A DNA stretch of 64,000 nt, taken from assembly GCF_030272615.1 (NCBI RefSeq), contig NC_081414.1:661800438-661864437 (forward strand), read 5' to 3'. A program made the translations under genes and the position numbers. Shown one piece after another: positions 33,234 to 45,433 of the stretch; the first letter of the stretch is position 1; every line of letters begins with the position of its first letter. The DNA comes from Cryptomeria japonica. Its lineage: Eukaryota > Streptophyta > Pinopsida > Cupressales > Cupressaceae. Under the pieces are notes generated by a model. The model was not told where the DNA came from. It did not search any database and worked only from the letters and a program-made list of their open reading frames with translations.

Positions 33234-35803
33234 TCAAAAATGTCTCATGACCCCACTGGTGAGTGGGTCCCTGAGGTCGCTGGCATTAGAAGATTCTGAC
33301 CTTGATGAGGAGGTTGCCTCACTAAGGTGGACTGTGATCCCATAGCAGTGGTTCTCCATGATCGCATGCCCCTTAGCTCCCCTCATATCTCTTCTACTAT
33401 CTCTCACTGTGTCATTAGCTCCTCCCATACAACCATCTCTGACTGACGTGATACCTCCAAATTGGCCATCAATTGATGCACTTGAGAGTGGTCCAAGTGA
33501 TCTACGACACCCTATTGGGCGACATCTACCTGTCGACGGAGGTCATCGACCTAGCTCTGCAGAGCATCATATGCCTTCTTGGTACTCTCAGTTTGCGTCA
33601 CCACCTGGTCTTTCTCTCTGAGGATAGCATGAACCTCCAGCAAGGCCTGGTATCGCTGCCCCATCATGGTGGTTAGTTGCGTTGCTCCCTGCATCAGCTC
33701 TACCCGACCCTCCTCATATGTTATACGTAGTTGTACTATATGCTTGAACAATTGAGCATGTCTCCCTGTCGTTTGGAGGGGTTGATAGGTTTCCAAAATA
33801 AGACCTCAGGTATGTACATCAGGAACAATCTTTGTGAGCATCTGGTGGATAAAATCCATCCACTCGATGATGTCCTTTGCACCAATAAAGCATTTCTACA
33901 TCAGTATGCATAGTATAAAAAATATCTATAGTTATATCTATACAAGTGTGTAAATGTATGTGTGAAGAAAAACTAAAGTACATCAACTGAAATTAAAGCA
34001 CATACCAGGTTCACCCCTTTGCCAGTTTGGATCTCGCGGAGGCACCCTGGTAGTGGATCCCTCCATGGCCACTGCTGCTACTATTTGCAATGGTGGCATA
34101 GAAGGTGGTGCAACTGGTGATGGTGGGAGCCTCCTGGTGGTAGGAATGGGTCTGTCTAGGCTCGGGCTCCCCATTTGTTGTCTTCACCCTGGCCTCTAGC
34201 CCTCATCGTTTGATGAGGCTTGATCATCACTGTTACCTCCCAGAGCTCCAATATCTCCTCCTGCTACACTCAACAGGAAGATTGGTACCAAACCTACCCT
34301 GCCCCACTAGCTTGTAAAACCTGGTGTGAGTTCAACATCGTCTATGTCCAATTGTGGTGTGATATCATCATCGTTGCTACCCTCAAGAATGTCTTGTACA
34401 TATCCTAGGGTAGGGTGAGATAGGTCCTACGACCATAATGCGCTCCTGGTTGATCATGTGTATGTGGGTGCAACAGGCGGGATAATCTACACCTGTCCAA
34501 ACTGTTGCATGCATCACTGCCAGTAGTAAGGCATCACGACATGATCCTAGAGACTGAGTAAGAAGAGATCCTACTGTATTTGAGAGAGCTATGTGCAGTC
34601 TGTAACCCAGACCCCCATGTCTCAGAACGACTACCAGACAATGTCTCTAATCTTGAGCTGATCAAGAGTGGCCCTCCACAACATAAGGTCTCTTGTCCGC
34701 CATCTCCCACATCACAATGGGTATGTATGTGCTTGTGGCATGTCTAATGGCATGGGCACTGGAAATCCAACTACCCACATACAAGTGATATTCTCAAAGG
34801 CCTAGACCTGTAAGAGGGTACACACTGTGAGACTCTAGTACTTGTGGTGCATGTACAGGCAGAGCTCATAGTAGAGGTGGGCCAACATGCTATGACTCCA
34901 TGAGTACATTGTTTGTCTCTCCTCCATCTCTTATATCAGAGGCACTAATCCCCAGTCAGCTTCAAGCCTCGATTGTCTGTCAACCTCATCATGCAACAAT
35001 CGCTATCATAATGTGTCATACCAAGGGAACTGGCACTCGCTCCTGGCCCAGCGCTTGTAGATACACATGCCCTGTGGCATCAATCCTTTTCCCTAGGGCC
35101 CACTCTTGTTGTCTTCCCAACTTCACGATAGATAGTATGGTCGATGACACCCGCTCCCCCCCAAATGGGAAGTTAGAGGATGTGGTACATGTCGATTAAA
35201 GTCACCGTCATCTTCACCGTCAGCAGATGGAATGACATGGTGTCTGCATCCCATCTCTCCATCAACGCCCATAACATTGAGGTGTGGAACGGAAACTCGG
35301 GTAGAGAAAACGTCCACCATAGACCTACTCTCTAGAGAAGTTTTCTATTGATCATCGACAACTCTTCTTCCCGACCGTGTAAAGTCTGCAATAGATACCT
35401 CGAAGTGTGCTCCTGCATCTCGGGCAATTTCTACACATAGCAAAGTAATTATATCAATCTCCATCTTTATTACTCTGTCGATGTCTACACACCCATAAGA
35501 CGTCAATGCCCCAGTCGGATGCTGACGCATCGTCTAGACAAACACGCCTGTCGGAGATGACAAGGCATTGCTTGGACGATAGAACATCCCTTGGATGCCT
35601 ATCAGAGATGACAGGGTGTTTCTTGGACGATAGCACATCCCTTGGATGCCTATGTATCTATTTGAACTAAAAGTCTCCAAAAATGTATAGAATGACAAAT
35701 TAATAGGTATTTTGAACTGTACTTGGTCGAGCTCATCGCCCTACTCGATCACGGTCTGCAACTCCTCGATTCTGCTAGCTTGGTGCTCCCATCTGCGTGG
35801 CAT
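33234..35803 (-). pseudogene. Antisense plant mobile domain (PMD) ORF in the Tat element
   Basis: In the 3' region, on the strand opposite to gag-pol, a decayed ORF begins MPRRWEHQASRIEELQTVIE at 35803. At 35320-35180 one frame reads ALMERWDADTMSFHLLTVKM then TVTLIDMYHIL-LPIWG. This closely follows the plant mobile domain core (ALVERW, TFHLP-GEMTVTLEDV, LLGLP-G), known from MAIL1/MAIN proteins and from plant TEs. Downstream on the minus strand are PMD-tail-like phrases, a Pro-rich stretch (33983-34174) and a coiled-coil-like segment (33796-33551), ending at 33234. Many frameshifts and stops are present. Antisense ORFs in this place are known in several Tat elements. Confidence 0.6.
35553..35655. 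repeat. 51 bp tandem duplication in the PMD ORF
   Basis: GAGATGACA-GG-TT-CTTGGACGATAG then ACATCCCTTGGATGCCTAT occurs twice, the copies starting at 35554 and 35605. The period is 17 codons, so the antisense frame is kept. Confidence 0.85.
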
Positions 35804-36321
35804 TTTTGCTCGAACTCTATTCAAATCTTAGCTTAAATGCCTGTAGTGAATAGTGAAAATGAGCCTCATCGGGGCCCACCTTTGAGTATATACCCTACAT
35901 TTTGCCCAAATTTTTTCTTACTTCTTTTGGGATGATTTTGACTCATTTTCCTTCCTATTTTCCCCACCTCGCTGGGGGAAAAACACGAGGGGGCATATAC
36001 TCACCTTTATCAGATATTTCCTTTCTATCCATACTAACACTCCTTAAGCATTCTTCTTGCTGAAGTAGTTTCCTTCGTTTTTCATGCTGACAAATTTTCA
36101 AGTTTTGCAATATGAAATTCATCACGTGGCATATTGTGGTTCCTCGTGGAGATTTGGGAGCATCACCTATGATCGCTGACTCAACCTTTGCGACCCCTAC
36201 AGTATCCTTTTTGGGCTAAGTATTTATTGCACCTACTACATTTATTGCATGGCATGGGCTTAATGAATTAATTCTTCTAAACTACTTTAATGCGGTTGAT
36301 CCCTTGAGTCGACCAGTCTAC
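35804..36321. other. Upstream of the antisense ORF, before the 3' LTR
   Basis: No ORF. If the PMD ORF was transcribed from the minus strand, this 0.5 kb between its start and the 3' LTR would hold its promoter. It includes the GC-richer stretch CCCACCTCGCTGGGGGAAAA near 35965. Confidence 0.4.
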
Positions 36322-36337
36322 TAAAGTGGGGTCAAAA
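36322..36337 (+). promoter_or_regulatory. Polypurine tract before the 3' LTR
   Basis: TAAAGTGGGGTCAAAA directly precedes the LTR start TGTAGTG, the place and composition of the plus-strand priming site of LTR elements. Confidence 0.65.
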
Positions 36338-36871
36338 TGTAGTGTCCTAAATTGTGTCTAGTGCATTTATGACACTTACACATGTCACCTAATGCATTAA
36401 TGACAAACTCGTGATCAAAATTCTACTATTTTGACACCATGGGCCGAAAAGACAAGGTGCCTTTGTAGGCCTCAAAACCCCCTTTGGGCATATCTTTGGT
36501 CAGAAGCAAGCGCAATGCGTGGACGTACTTGCGTCGTGCTAATGTCTCAATAAACCTGCGAAATCTTGAATCTGGTAGAGACTCGGACATTGGATGACGT
36601 ATGTCCTTTGGCTCTTGTTTTTCCATAATGGTTCTTCATGCCTCCTTCGAGTTTAAAAACCCTTCCTAACTCATTCGGATGGGTTCCCTTCTTGGGTTAT
36701 TGACTCTTCTCTCATATTTCTCTCTAAAATCTCTTGGACACACTTCTACCAACATTAAGCTACAACTATCTTGTAGCAAATCTTACCAACAAGCACATAC
36801 CAAGGGCTTTGTCACACTCGTATCTCGAACAAGAGGGTTTGGCTACACGCCTTGCCTTCTCTTCATCTTTT
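36338..36871 (+). mobile_element. 3' LTR of the Tat element, left piece
   Basis: Matches 26223-26745 of the 5' LTR (TGTAGTGTCCTAAATTGTGT, TGACACCATGGGC-AAAAGAC). It stops at the LINE's target duplication TGCCTTCTCTTCATCTTTT (36853-36871). Confidence 0.85.
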
Positions 36872-37288
36872 TTTTTTAATAAGTAAATATCTGCAGAGGT
36901 GCAACACCCTTGTATTAATCAAAATAGGAGAATACAAGGCCTGGCTCAGTGAGAGCGGTAGGGGACATAACCAGGAACAAAACCCCTTACCCTAGCTCTA
37001 TTCCTCATATAAGAAGAAACCAACAATGGAGGTTGGACAAGTAAAAATCACCAGTCATCAACCACTGGAAGTAGATAATAGAACTGGCTAGAGGCCTTCA
37101 AACAAAAAACAATAACCAAAAAACAAAGAAACATGAGAAAGGTGACACAACTGAAATCATTGGGAGTCTTCAGAGTCATCATCCATAGGAGCACGAACCA
37201 CATCCAGGATTATTGGGCATTTAGTGTCACAGGTCGAGTGAGCCGCCAATTCAGCCTTCTCCCTAGGGAGTCAATAGTCATTTGGGAA

Positions 37289-37861
37289 CTACTCCTCACC
37301 AAGCCCAAACCCCCAGACATTGTCATCAACCAAATCTCCATTCTCCAGAATGCCAATTCCTTCTACACCCGCTAACCCTTCATCTCGAAGATATTTTTCC
37401 CTGCATTCTGACGTGAAGACATTTTGAATGCCTTTCATCTTAAACATAAATTCAATATTCCTAATAATGGCAGGCCAAGTTTCTTGAAGAGCATCATAGT
37501 CCAGAGAGTTCACAATCAAAAACTTTCTCACCTCCGCCCCATTGCCCAAAGACATATAGTACTTTTGGGGAAGCAATATTCTCAGGTTGCCATCAATATT
37601 GTCCAACGCGGCATCAATTTCCCCCAACAGGCGGTGTTTAAACACCATTTGAGTTAAAAGCTTCGCTTTCTGCTTGCTAGTCCCCATGTATATCACCATT
37701 GCAAGGAAAAAGGTCGGGATATCGGCATTGGCTCTGTACCTGTGATAATCCATAAGGAATTCCTTCCCCAGTATCATTTTAAGGCTGTGAAGAATAAGAG
37801 GGTGTCGAGAGTAGAGGACCTCCTGCAAACGTTTGTCAGTGATTTCGCCCAGGAAGGCCAT
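37289..37861 (-). CDS. Extra ORF downstream of LINE-1 ORF2 (190 aa)
   Basis: An uninterrupted 190-codon minus-strand ORF starting MAFLGEITDKRLQEVLYSRH and ending NGDLVDDNVWGFGLGEE. It is mixed hydrophobic and charged, probably helical, with no zinc knuckle, signal peptide or membrane segment that I can see. It sits 0.8 kb downstream of the RNase H, where most plant LINEs have only a 3' UTR. An upstream extension may exist in other frames. The LINE at 59.9-64 kb also has an ORF after its RNase H, but I see no clear sequence match between the two. Function unknown; it may be captured sequence. Confidence 0.45.
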   Translation of the reverse strand: MAFLGEITDKRLQEVLYSRHPLILHSLKMILGKEFLMDYHRYRANADIPTFFLAMVIYMGTSKQKAKLLTQMVFKHRLLGEIDAALDNIDGNLRILLPQKYYMSLGNGAEVRKFLIVNSLDYDALQETWPAIIRNIEFMFKMKGIQNVFTSECREKYLRDEGLAGVEGIGILENGDLVDDNVWGFGLGEE

Positions 37862-38199
37862 CTGTCAACAAGTAGCTTCAAGGAGAATTGGGGATTCCAT
37901 CACAAGTCACCGAGTGAAGAATGCAAATGTTTGATGGGAAAATGAGGGCATTCCTTTGTTAAGTAGCAAGACATCTAACCAGGGGATACAAGTGCCTGAC
38001 AAGTAGTTCATGCCTATTGAATACACACACGCGTGAAGCGACAATGTCCAATCAACTTCTGAGCCAAAGTTCATCAACTTAATGTCGATTGTCTTAATCC
38101 ATCAAGTAATTATATACATATCCTGACAGGATCTAGTCATAACTAGATATCAAAAAAATTGACACATGTCCAATTACCACGGGGCGCAAACCGACACAA

Positions 38200-38685
38200 A
38201 CCAATATTGACAACAGAGAGCCACATTTCGGTGTCAAGAAGAAACCTTAACTGATGAACCAAATCAATCGGTCGATCAATCCACCGAGAACCACTACCAT
38301 TAGGTTAAGTAAAAAATATAGAGGCCAAACTGGGGAGGCAATACAACCGGTTTACACCACAACCAGTAGGTCAATCAGAGAAACATCTCAAACGGAAGGA
38401 GAAATGGAGAACGCAACCGGCAAGTAACTCAACCGGTGAGCACCACCACCCGTAAGATAGTCGGGAGTCCATATCAACTGATGGAGGCAATACCACCAGT
38501 TAGCACCATCACCGGTAGGTCAATCGAAGAAACATATCAACCAGAAGAAAAAGACAATCAGTTGAGACCACAACCGACAAACTCAACTGAAAAGAACCAT
38601 TATTGGCAAGATAATCGGACCATATCAACCGATGGAAGCTCATCTAGCATAACAAACCAGTTAGAAAGACCCAATCAGAGTGCCT
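38200..38685. repeat. Degenerate ACCGGT-containing repeats in LINE-1 3' region
   Basis: Repeated phrases at intervals of about 130-150 bases: AGGCAATAC-ACC-GTT-ACACC (38336 and 38465) followed by GTAGGTCAATC-GA-AAACAT, and CAAGATA-TCGGA---CCATATCAAC (38453 and 38608). The words ACCGG, ACCAGT and ATCGG recur throughout. It lies just after the ORF2 stop. Confidence 0.6.
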
Positions 38686-41600
38686 AGGGGGGGTCACCAT
38701 CGACAATCACCATTTTAGAGAGTTTGTCAGCCTCTCCATTGCCTTCCCTATAGATATGGCTAATCTGAAATTCATCAAAGGTAGCTAGCAGCACCAAAAC
38801 CGGTTGAAGCCACTGGTTAAGGCACCAACTAGGGGTGTTGTTACAGCAGACAACATTAACCACATTTAGTGAGTCTCCCTCTAGATGAATTCTTTGGACC
38901 CCAAGCTCCATCCCTAGTTGTAGTCCTCTTAAAGCCGCTCTGAATTCAGCTTCGTTGTTAGTAGCAACTCCAATATTTTTAGAGATTTCTTTTATATAAA
39001 TACCATTAAAATTCCTCAATATATACCCAATACCACTTTGACTTGGGTTACTGGGTTACCAGCAGAAGCACTATCAAAGTTTACCTTAAACCACCCAAGC
39101 TCTAGCGCTTCCCATTTAACACCCAATCTTGGATTGACCTGATCCACCGGAGAACCCTTGCCAAAAAGTGGTGGAATGAGTAGATTTGGGAGTGCTAGCT
39201 TAATATTCCAATCCCAATCCGTATATATATTTTTCTTTAATGATTTGGATTGAGTAGCCTCATTTAGGAGCTTAGTCAGATGGTTCTCAATTTTCCCACA
39301 AAGAGTCGTTAAGCTCATCTCTTTACCCTGGAAAATTTTGCAATTCCTTTCTTTCCAAATTTCCCAAATTAGAAGAGATGGTAGAATATAAATTAAATCA
39401 GCAAATATAGCCTTTCCTTCTAGTTTAGGCCATTGCAAAAACCACTCATCCAACCCCGATGGAAAGGGGCCAAAGATTCTCAATTTTCCCATGAAATGCC
39501 ACCAACAGTGACTGGAGAACTTGCAGTGGAGAAGTAGATGATCCGTGGTCTCTTCTTGCTCTTGACATAAATGCATCTACTGGGTCCATTGATTCCCATT
39601 GAATAGAGTCTTTCTTTAGTTAGAATCTTTCTTTGACAAGTCAGCCAGGCAAATGAACCTGCTTTGGGTAGGAGATGTTGATGCCAAAAAAGATTAACAT
39701 GCCAATGTTTTTTGTCTATAGCCGCTTCTTTCAATTTGTAACCAAAACATACCTTGTATTTACCATCAGAGGAACCGCACCACCTAATAATGTCCTTTTA
39801 AGGGGAAGGGAAAATAACCCTTTTGCTGAGAATGTTGGCAAACAAGTCTTTCTGGTGCTGATCCAAGTCCAAGGGATCCAAGGAGTTCCATTTCCACTTA
39901 GCAATGTCATTTTATTGAATAGGGTAACCATAATCACAGATATTGTGACCCCAGAGGCGACAAGTTTCTACCATAATAGGTTGCAGAGAAGGGTTGAGAC
40001 ATAAGAAAACTTCACCAGCCCAGGAATCAATCCAAAAGGAGGCATCCCTTCCATTCCTGACATCCCAGGTAACCTAATCACTTATGATTTCCCTACTTTC
40101 CACAATAAAATTCTAGATGGCCGAACCTCTAGGGGGGTTGTTTATAGTGAGAATCCTTTTTGGCTCTAGGAAGTCCAAATATTTATGTTTTAGAATCCTT
40201 GCCCATTTTTGTTTACCACCACTGCAAATTTCCCAAAGCAATTTAGCACCCATAGCTAAATTCATAATCGAAATTTGTCGAATGACAGCACCCCCTACCT
40301 TTTTTGGTTGGTAGATATTTTTCCAAGCTATTAGAGGAAATTTCCCTTTGTCATCTGAGCCATTCCATAGGAAATTTCTCATTATAGAGATCAATTCGTC
40401 TTCAATTGCCATCGGTAATCTCAGACATGCCATGGAAAAAACCAGTAGCGCAGAGAGGACCGATTTTATCATAGTGAGTTTCCCAGCAGAGGATAACCAC
40501 TTGCCTTTCCAATTTGCAAGCTTGGATTTGCACTTATCAATAAGATGCTTCCAATAGAAAGTTCTGTTACTGCCAATGAAGAGGGGGGTTCCAAGAAATT
40601 TCCCTGGGAAGTTTGCAACTCTGAGATTAAGAATCCTTGATAAGACACCTTGCAAGTTAATCGGAGTGTTGACAAACAACACTTCAGATTTGTTCCAATT
40701 GATTTTCTACCTGGAAGCCATACAGTAATCATCGAGGCATGATTTTATTGTCCTTGCCTCTCTCCTACAAGTCGAGCCAAACATAATGGTATCATCGACA
40801 AACTACAAGTGAGTCATTTTTTCAACCCTTGTTGCCACATTGACTCCAAACCATTAATCATCTTGTTGAAGAGCTCTTATTGATCAACCTAAGGCTTCAG
40901 CCATTATGATAAACAAAAACGGTGACATCGGATCACCTTGTCATATTCCTCTTGACGTGGAAAAGAAGCCATGAGATGAGCCATTAACCAAAATAGAGAA
41001 TTTGGGGGATGATAAACAACTCGTGACCCATGTGATCCATTCCTTGCAAAAACCAAATTTATTTAATACTTCAATTAAGAAACCCCTGTCCACCATATCA
41101 TAAGCTTTTAGAATATCCAGTTTTAAAATCATGCAGGAATCCTTGGTTTTCCTAGCCATGTGAAGCATTTCATGGGCAATGATAATGCCTTCCACAATGG
41201 ATCTTCCAGGGGCAAATCCACTTTGTTCATCCGATATGATGTGTTTAAGGAGGGGCTTCAATCTGTTGGCAATGATCTTTGTTACAATCTTATAGACCAT
41301 GTTGCATAAAGCAATGGGCCTAAAATCACTCATCTATTGAGGGTTTTTCTTTTTCGGGATTAAAGCCAAAAAGGTGTGATTAATAGCACCTAACATAGTC
41401 ATTTTCTTTCTTGATTCTTTTACTGCTAAGTGTAGATCTCAAGCAATGATATCCCAAAATTGTTGGAAGAAAGTCGCAGGGAAGCCATCAAGGCCAGGAG
41501 TCTTATCAAGATTCAGCTGGAAGGTAATTTTCCTTACTTCATCAATTGTAATAGGATTAAAGAGAGATGCATTTTGACTATCAGATATTATGGATGGGAT

Positions 41601-42827
41601 TGAGTTAAGAAGTCCGACTCTTGCTTCATGATCATTCTGGCAACCACCATTCATTAAAGATTCAAAGAATCTTACAGCTTCCTGCGCAATGTCCTCATAG
41701 TTTCTAACAATGTTTCCATCTGGTTTCTTAATCTCCGATATTCTGTTCCTATTGCGAATGGAAATGGCCGATCTATAGAAGAATTTGGTGTTTATGTCAC
41801 CTTCCTTAAGCCATAACTCCCTTGATTTTTGTCACTTATGGATTTCCTCACATTGAAGGATTTCATTTAGATCAGATTTGAGGGATTTTTTTTTGTCAAA
41901 CAAATCCTCATTCATTCCTAAAGTAATAACAAAATTGGTTATTTCTTCCAACTCAGCCTTAATTCTTAATTTCTCCATATGAATATTCTTGAAATGGCTC
42001 ATATTCCATTCTTTGATCTTAACCTTAATATACTTGAGCTTCTTATTGAGTATGAATAATCTCAAATTATTCCCTAGAACCGGTTCATTCCACCAAACAG
42101 ATATAAGATCATATAGCTCAGGCACTCTGAGCCACATTTTCTCAAATCGGGAAGGGGTACCTCCCTCCGATTGTCCCTTGGCGACCTCCAGACAGATTGG
42201 GTAGTGATCTGATCCAATAAGCGGGAGAATCAATGACTCTAATACAAGATTTTGTCCTAGCCAATCACCAATAACAAGAAACCAGTCTAGTCGTTCAATA
42301 ATATTAGTAAAACCCGATCTCCTGTTCGTCCATGTGAAAATTCCATTTTTAGGAACAATGTCTATTAGGTGATTCTTCTCAACAAATTCCAAAAAGGATC
42401 GCATTGAAGTCGCCAGCAACCATGCAACTGCCTTCAGTAATACGGCAAAGTCTGATAGCTAAAAGATCCCAGAGTGCACGTTTATCACTAGCAGAAGATG
42501 GTCCATAGACATTAAAAAGATTGAAATTCTCATTCCATCCTAGGATAGTTACCAAAAAATGTTGCCAATACTTGTCTCCCCAACAAGAGAGATCCTAACA
42601 TTCATGAGATTCTAGATGATTCCCAAGCCACCAAAGGCTCCATCTGATTGCCTAAACAGACCATTCCACTATTTCCAAACTCTCATTTTTGCATCAATCT
42701 CAGGCTTACTCCATTTAGTCTCTTGTAGTAGCCAAATATCTCCTTTGGTGTCATCAATCTGGTGCTTAATCAAGCGCCATTTTTTAGGGGCATTAATGCC
42801 CCTGACATTCCAAGATAATAGTTTCAT
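38684..42827 (-). pseudogene. LINE-1 ORF2: endonuclease, reverse transcriptase, RNase H
   Basis: The ATG at 42827 opens MKLLSWNVRGINAPKKWRLI, the start of an APE-type endonuclease; LLQETKW and, at 42220-42190, GSDHYPICLE follow. RT motifs: DKTPGLDGFPATFF (about 41500), DFRPIALCNMVYKIVTKIIA (41330-41270), EQSGFAPGRSIVEGI (41235), ILKLDILKAYDMVDRGF (41115) and QFVDDTIMF (about 40795, the active site). Next come the thumb and zf-RVT zinc region (SSAGKLTMIKSVL, then CQEQEETTDHLLLHCKF at 39570). RNase H ends it: FKVNFDSASAGNP, NNEAEFRAALRGL, LEGDSLNVV and HIYREGNGEADKLSK, stop at 38684. ORF2 begins seven bases past ORF1's stop codon start. Several stops and frameshifts (for example near 42430, 41340, 40690, 39740 and 39016) break it. 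The catalytic residues remain readable. Confidence 0.9.
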
Positions 42828-42832
42828 TTCTC

Positions 42833-44745
42833 CTAGGGAAGGGTGTTTCCCTTCCCTAAATTAAGTTTGGTTTGACCACTAGCTGCACCAGCAATTGCTA
42901 GCATTATTTTTTTTGACTTGCACCCCCACATTCCTTTTGGCTTGAAGTTTGGTTTGTCAATGGTTGAATCTGACTTCCCAAAACCTTTTGTGGAATCCTT
43001 CAATATAAGATCAGAGTCAGGCTCAAAGTCTTCTTCCCACTCTGAAGATGAAGACTACATTTCTCCATCTTCCAATTCAATACCCAGCGAAGAGAAAATA
43101 TTATCTCCCATCTCCCTCAGATTTCTAGTAGCGTCCTTTTCCTGAGTGTGAATTTTGTAGTCTTCAATTACCAGCTGACTCCGAGTCTCAAGAGGAGAGG
43201 ATGGTAGTGAATCTGCTAGTTTAGTTTCAATATCCGCCTGTAAGGTTTTAGTCTTTTCCAGAAGCATGAGTAGATCTTGTTGGCTCTCACTTTGATTAGA
43301 GGAGGGAGGAGATATGTTCAAAGGAGTTGCCTCAGTCAAGGGAATATTATCATTTTCATGAATTTCATTTCTAAAATCCTCCCCAGTATCAGTGGAGATA
43401 GGAGGTTCCGGTTGCAAATTTTCTTCAATAGGAAATTGCATATAGGAATAACTTTTATGTATCATAGCCGAAACATCACAACCTAAGCCGGTGTGATCCA
43501 AGGAGAAGAATTTAGGGAAAATATGCAACTCATCTTCTCTATCAATCTTTTGGATCCAGAACTTCCCTGCACTAATAATTTTAACTTCTTCGGGGATCTT
43601 GGTGATTTGATCTGTGAAAATGCATATTCTGAGGAAGCTTCCCCATATTTTCTCCTCCAAAATGTCATCAACCGATACAAATGTGCCAAGATCTTTGCAT
43701 ATATCCTTGATGAAATCAATATGCTAGTAATCTGAGGGACATTTATAAAGTCTTATCCATACCTTATTGTCCGGTAATACATGAGTCCGGGGATTGAAAT
43801 TGGGCTGCCATTCAATGATGTGAACTTCAATACCATCCAAGATATATGGACCTTTGTTTTTAGCTTGCCATTTCTCCTCCTTACTCATAAATTCGATCAT
43901 ATATAATTCATTTGGGAGAATATTGATGTTAATGTCCTTTCCCCATTGTGCTCTACACCAAAATTCAAAGTTACCCTTAACCCATTTTCCACCTCCCCGC
44001 TTGATGAAAAAGCAAATCTCAAGCAAATTCAACCTAGCAGAATTAATTTTATTTTCATCCAACAAGGTAGTAGGTCTTGAAGTTTTTCTTACTGGTTAGG
44101 ATGACGGGGACGATGAGGGGGAAAGGTTCGTCCTCAGAAATTAGTATTTCCCACTCGATCCGAACAAGGGTTCTGATTTTTAGGATGAAAATTGGATCTC
44201 CAAAACTTGGCATGGTCTGCCCTAGAGTTGTCTTGCCTGAAATGCCCATTCCACATTTGAAAATTACCATGAGATTTCGGAGGGACCAGATTGGGTTTAG
44301 AATGTGGATTGCCTTGCTTGATTGCCGCACCAGGGATGCTAGTTTCAGGCAATGGTTGCCAATTTCGGGGAAACCTGGAAGCAGGATACTTGGCCTTGCG
44401 AAACCAACCTTTGTTATTCTAGATGAAACCATTTTCCTTCCATTTTAGCAATTCAATAGGGAACTAGTTACCACCCCAATACGGATTTCCATAATTCATC
44501 CGCGGTCTAGAATATCTGTCTCCATGGAAAATGTCTTTTCTCCTAGAATTAGTCAGTTTCTGAGATGGTTGAAACCTACCTGCTTCAATAGGAAAGGCAA
44601 TATATGCTTCATCGCTCCATGAACCGATCTTTGGGGCAAATTTTTTTTGATTTGGAATCTTTGCAGCCTAAACGCCCAAACCTCGCATATCGGCATCCCT
44701 GTTCCTACTGCTGCTGTCGCTCCTGCTGCCTTCAAACGCCGCCAT
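42833..44745 (-). pseudogene. LINE-1 ORF1 with DUF4283-type domain
   Basis: The ATG at 44745 lies in AAAAAAATGGCGGCG and opens MAAFEGSRSDSSSSRNRDAD. After an Arg/Pro/Asn-rich stretch with stops, the DUF4283 region reads LNLLEICFFIKRGGGKWVKG, PNELYMIEFMSKEEKWQAKN then PYILDGIEVHIIEWQPNFNP and VWIRLYKCPSDY (44065-43726), followed in another frame by EEKIWGSFLRICIFTDQIT (43655 on). A Ser/Glu-rich tail ends at the TAG at 42833-42835. Plant L1 ORF1 proteins of this type bind nucleic acid. Frameshifts near 44060 and 43730 and a few stops inactivate it. Confidence 0.8.
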
Positions 44746-44775
44746 TTTTTTATTATTTGAGGCTTAAGATTAAAA

Positions 44776-45428
44776 TGCCTTCTCTTTATCTTTTATCATT
44801 GCATGTAATATACATTTTTCATATTTTGATTGTATATATTATCTAGGTGCATTCATATTTCCAATTTACCAATCTTTACATTACATGCGATAGGGGTTTT
44901 CTTCCATTTAGCAGAGTATAGTTTTTATTTGCATCTTTCCAATTTTCCAATTTACCAAGTTTCCAATTTATTTTTCCAATCTATCTATCTGGTTGTCTGT
45001 GGCGGTGGAAACACCTAAATGGGGGTCTAACTAAGGCAGGCTCCTATATAACCCTCAACATTTTTCCCGTCTCAGTGTGCGCAGGTGGTGAATAGGTCAT
45101 GCGCATCAAAAAGCGCACACAAAAGCATTTCTGAAACTTTCTATTCGTGGATCGTATGGATGACAGTGCACCACGCTAAAGTCTAAGAACCCTAGGGCTC
45201 TTGGACTCAGAGGTATATTCTACTTTCAATCCTACACTATTTTGTATATCTAGTTTTTTGCACTTTGTGGTTTCCGTATTATAATTCTATTATTTATTTT
45301 CATATCATAGTTAGTTTAGTTGTTTGTTATCCCCTGGCTCATCTTAGTGCTAGTTCGTAGAGATAGTGGCAGACTGATTTTTCCTCTAAGATTCATTATC
45401 TTGAAGGGGACAAATCTCCTCCCCTACA
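44776..45428 (+). mobile_element. 3' LTR of the Tat element, right piece
   Basis: Continues the 5' LTR match from the LINE's target duplication (CATTGCATGTAATATACATT, GTTGTCTGTGGCGGTGGAAA, ATTTTTCCCGTCTCAGTGTG) to CTCCTCCCCTACA at 45428. The target duplication AATGT follows. Confidence 0.85.
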
Positions 45429-45433
45429 AATGT

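Larger units (their letters stand above)
36872..44775 (-). mobile_element. LINE-1: near full-length L1-like LINE in the Tat 3' LTR
   Basis: A 19 bp target duplication with one mismatch flanks it (36853-36871 TGCCTTCTCTTCATCTTTT; 44776-44794 TGCCTTCTCTTTATCTTTT). A poly(T) run at the left border is the poly(A) tail of the minus-strand element. The order from the right is a 5' leader, ORF1 (44745-42833), ORF2 (42827-38684), then a 1.8 kb 3' region with ACCGGT-rich repeats and an extra ORF (37861-37289). The 7.9 kb length and the presence of the ORF1 start show that it is full length or nearly so. Multiple stops and frameshifts make it inactive. Confidence 0.85.
26218..45433 (+). mobile_element. 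Ty3/gypsy Tat-lineage element with nested LINE
   Basis: A 5 bp target duplication AATGT flanks it (26218-26222 and 45429-45433). The 5' LTR is 26223-27409; the 3' LTR starts at 36338 and ends at 45428, interrupted by a 7.9 kb LINE. Without the LINE the element is about 11.3 kb. The polyprotein region (27437-32696) is in the order protease, reverse transcriptase, RNase H, a second archaeal-type RNase H, integrase; the dual RNase H defines the Tat lineage. A long 3' region carries an antisense plant mobile domain ORF. No gag with a zinc knuckle is seen. Stops and frameshifts show that it is inactive. Confidence 0.85.

Noticed and set aside
43854-44846. Plus-strand ORFs opposite LINE-1 ORF1
   Set aside because: The minus strand has the DUF4283-like domain and correct LINE order; the plus frames have no motif.
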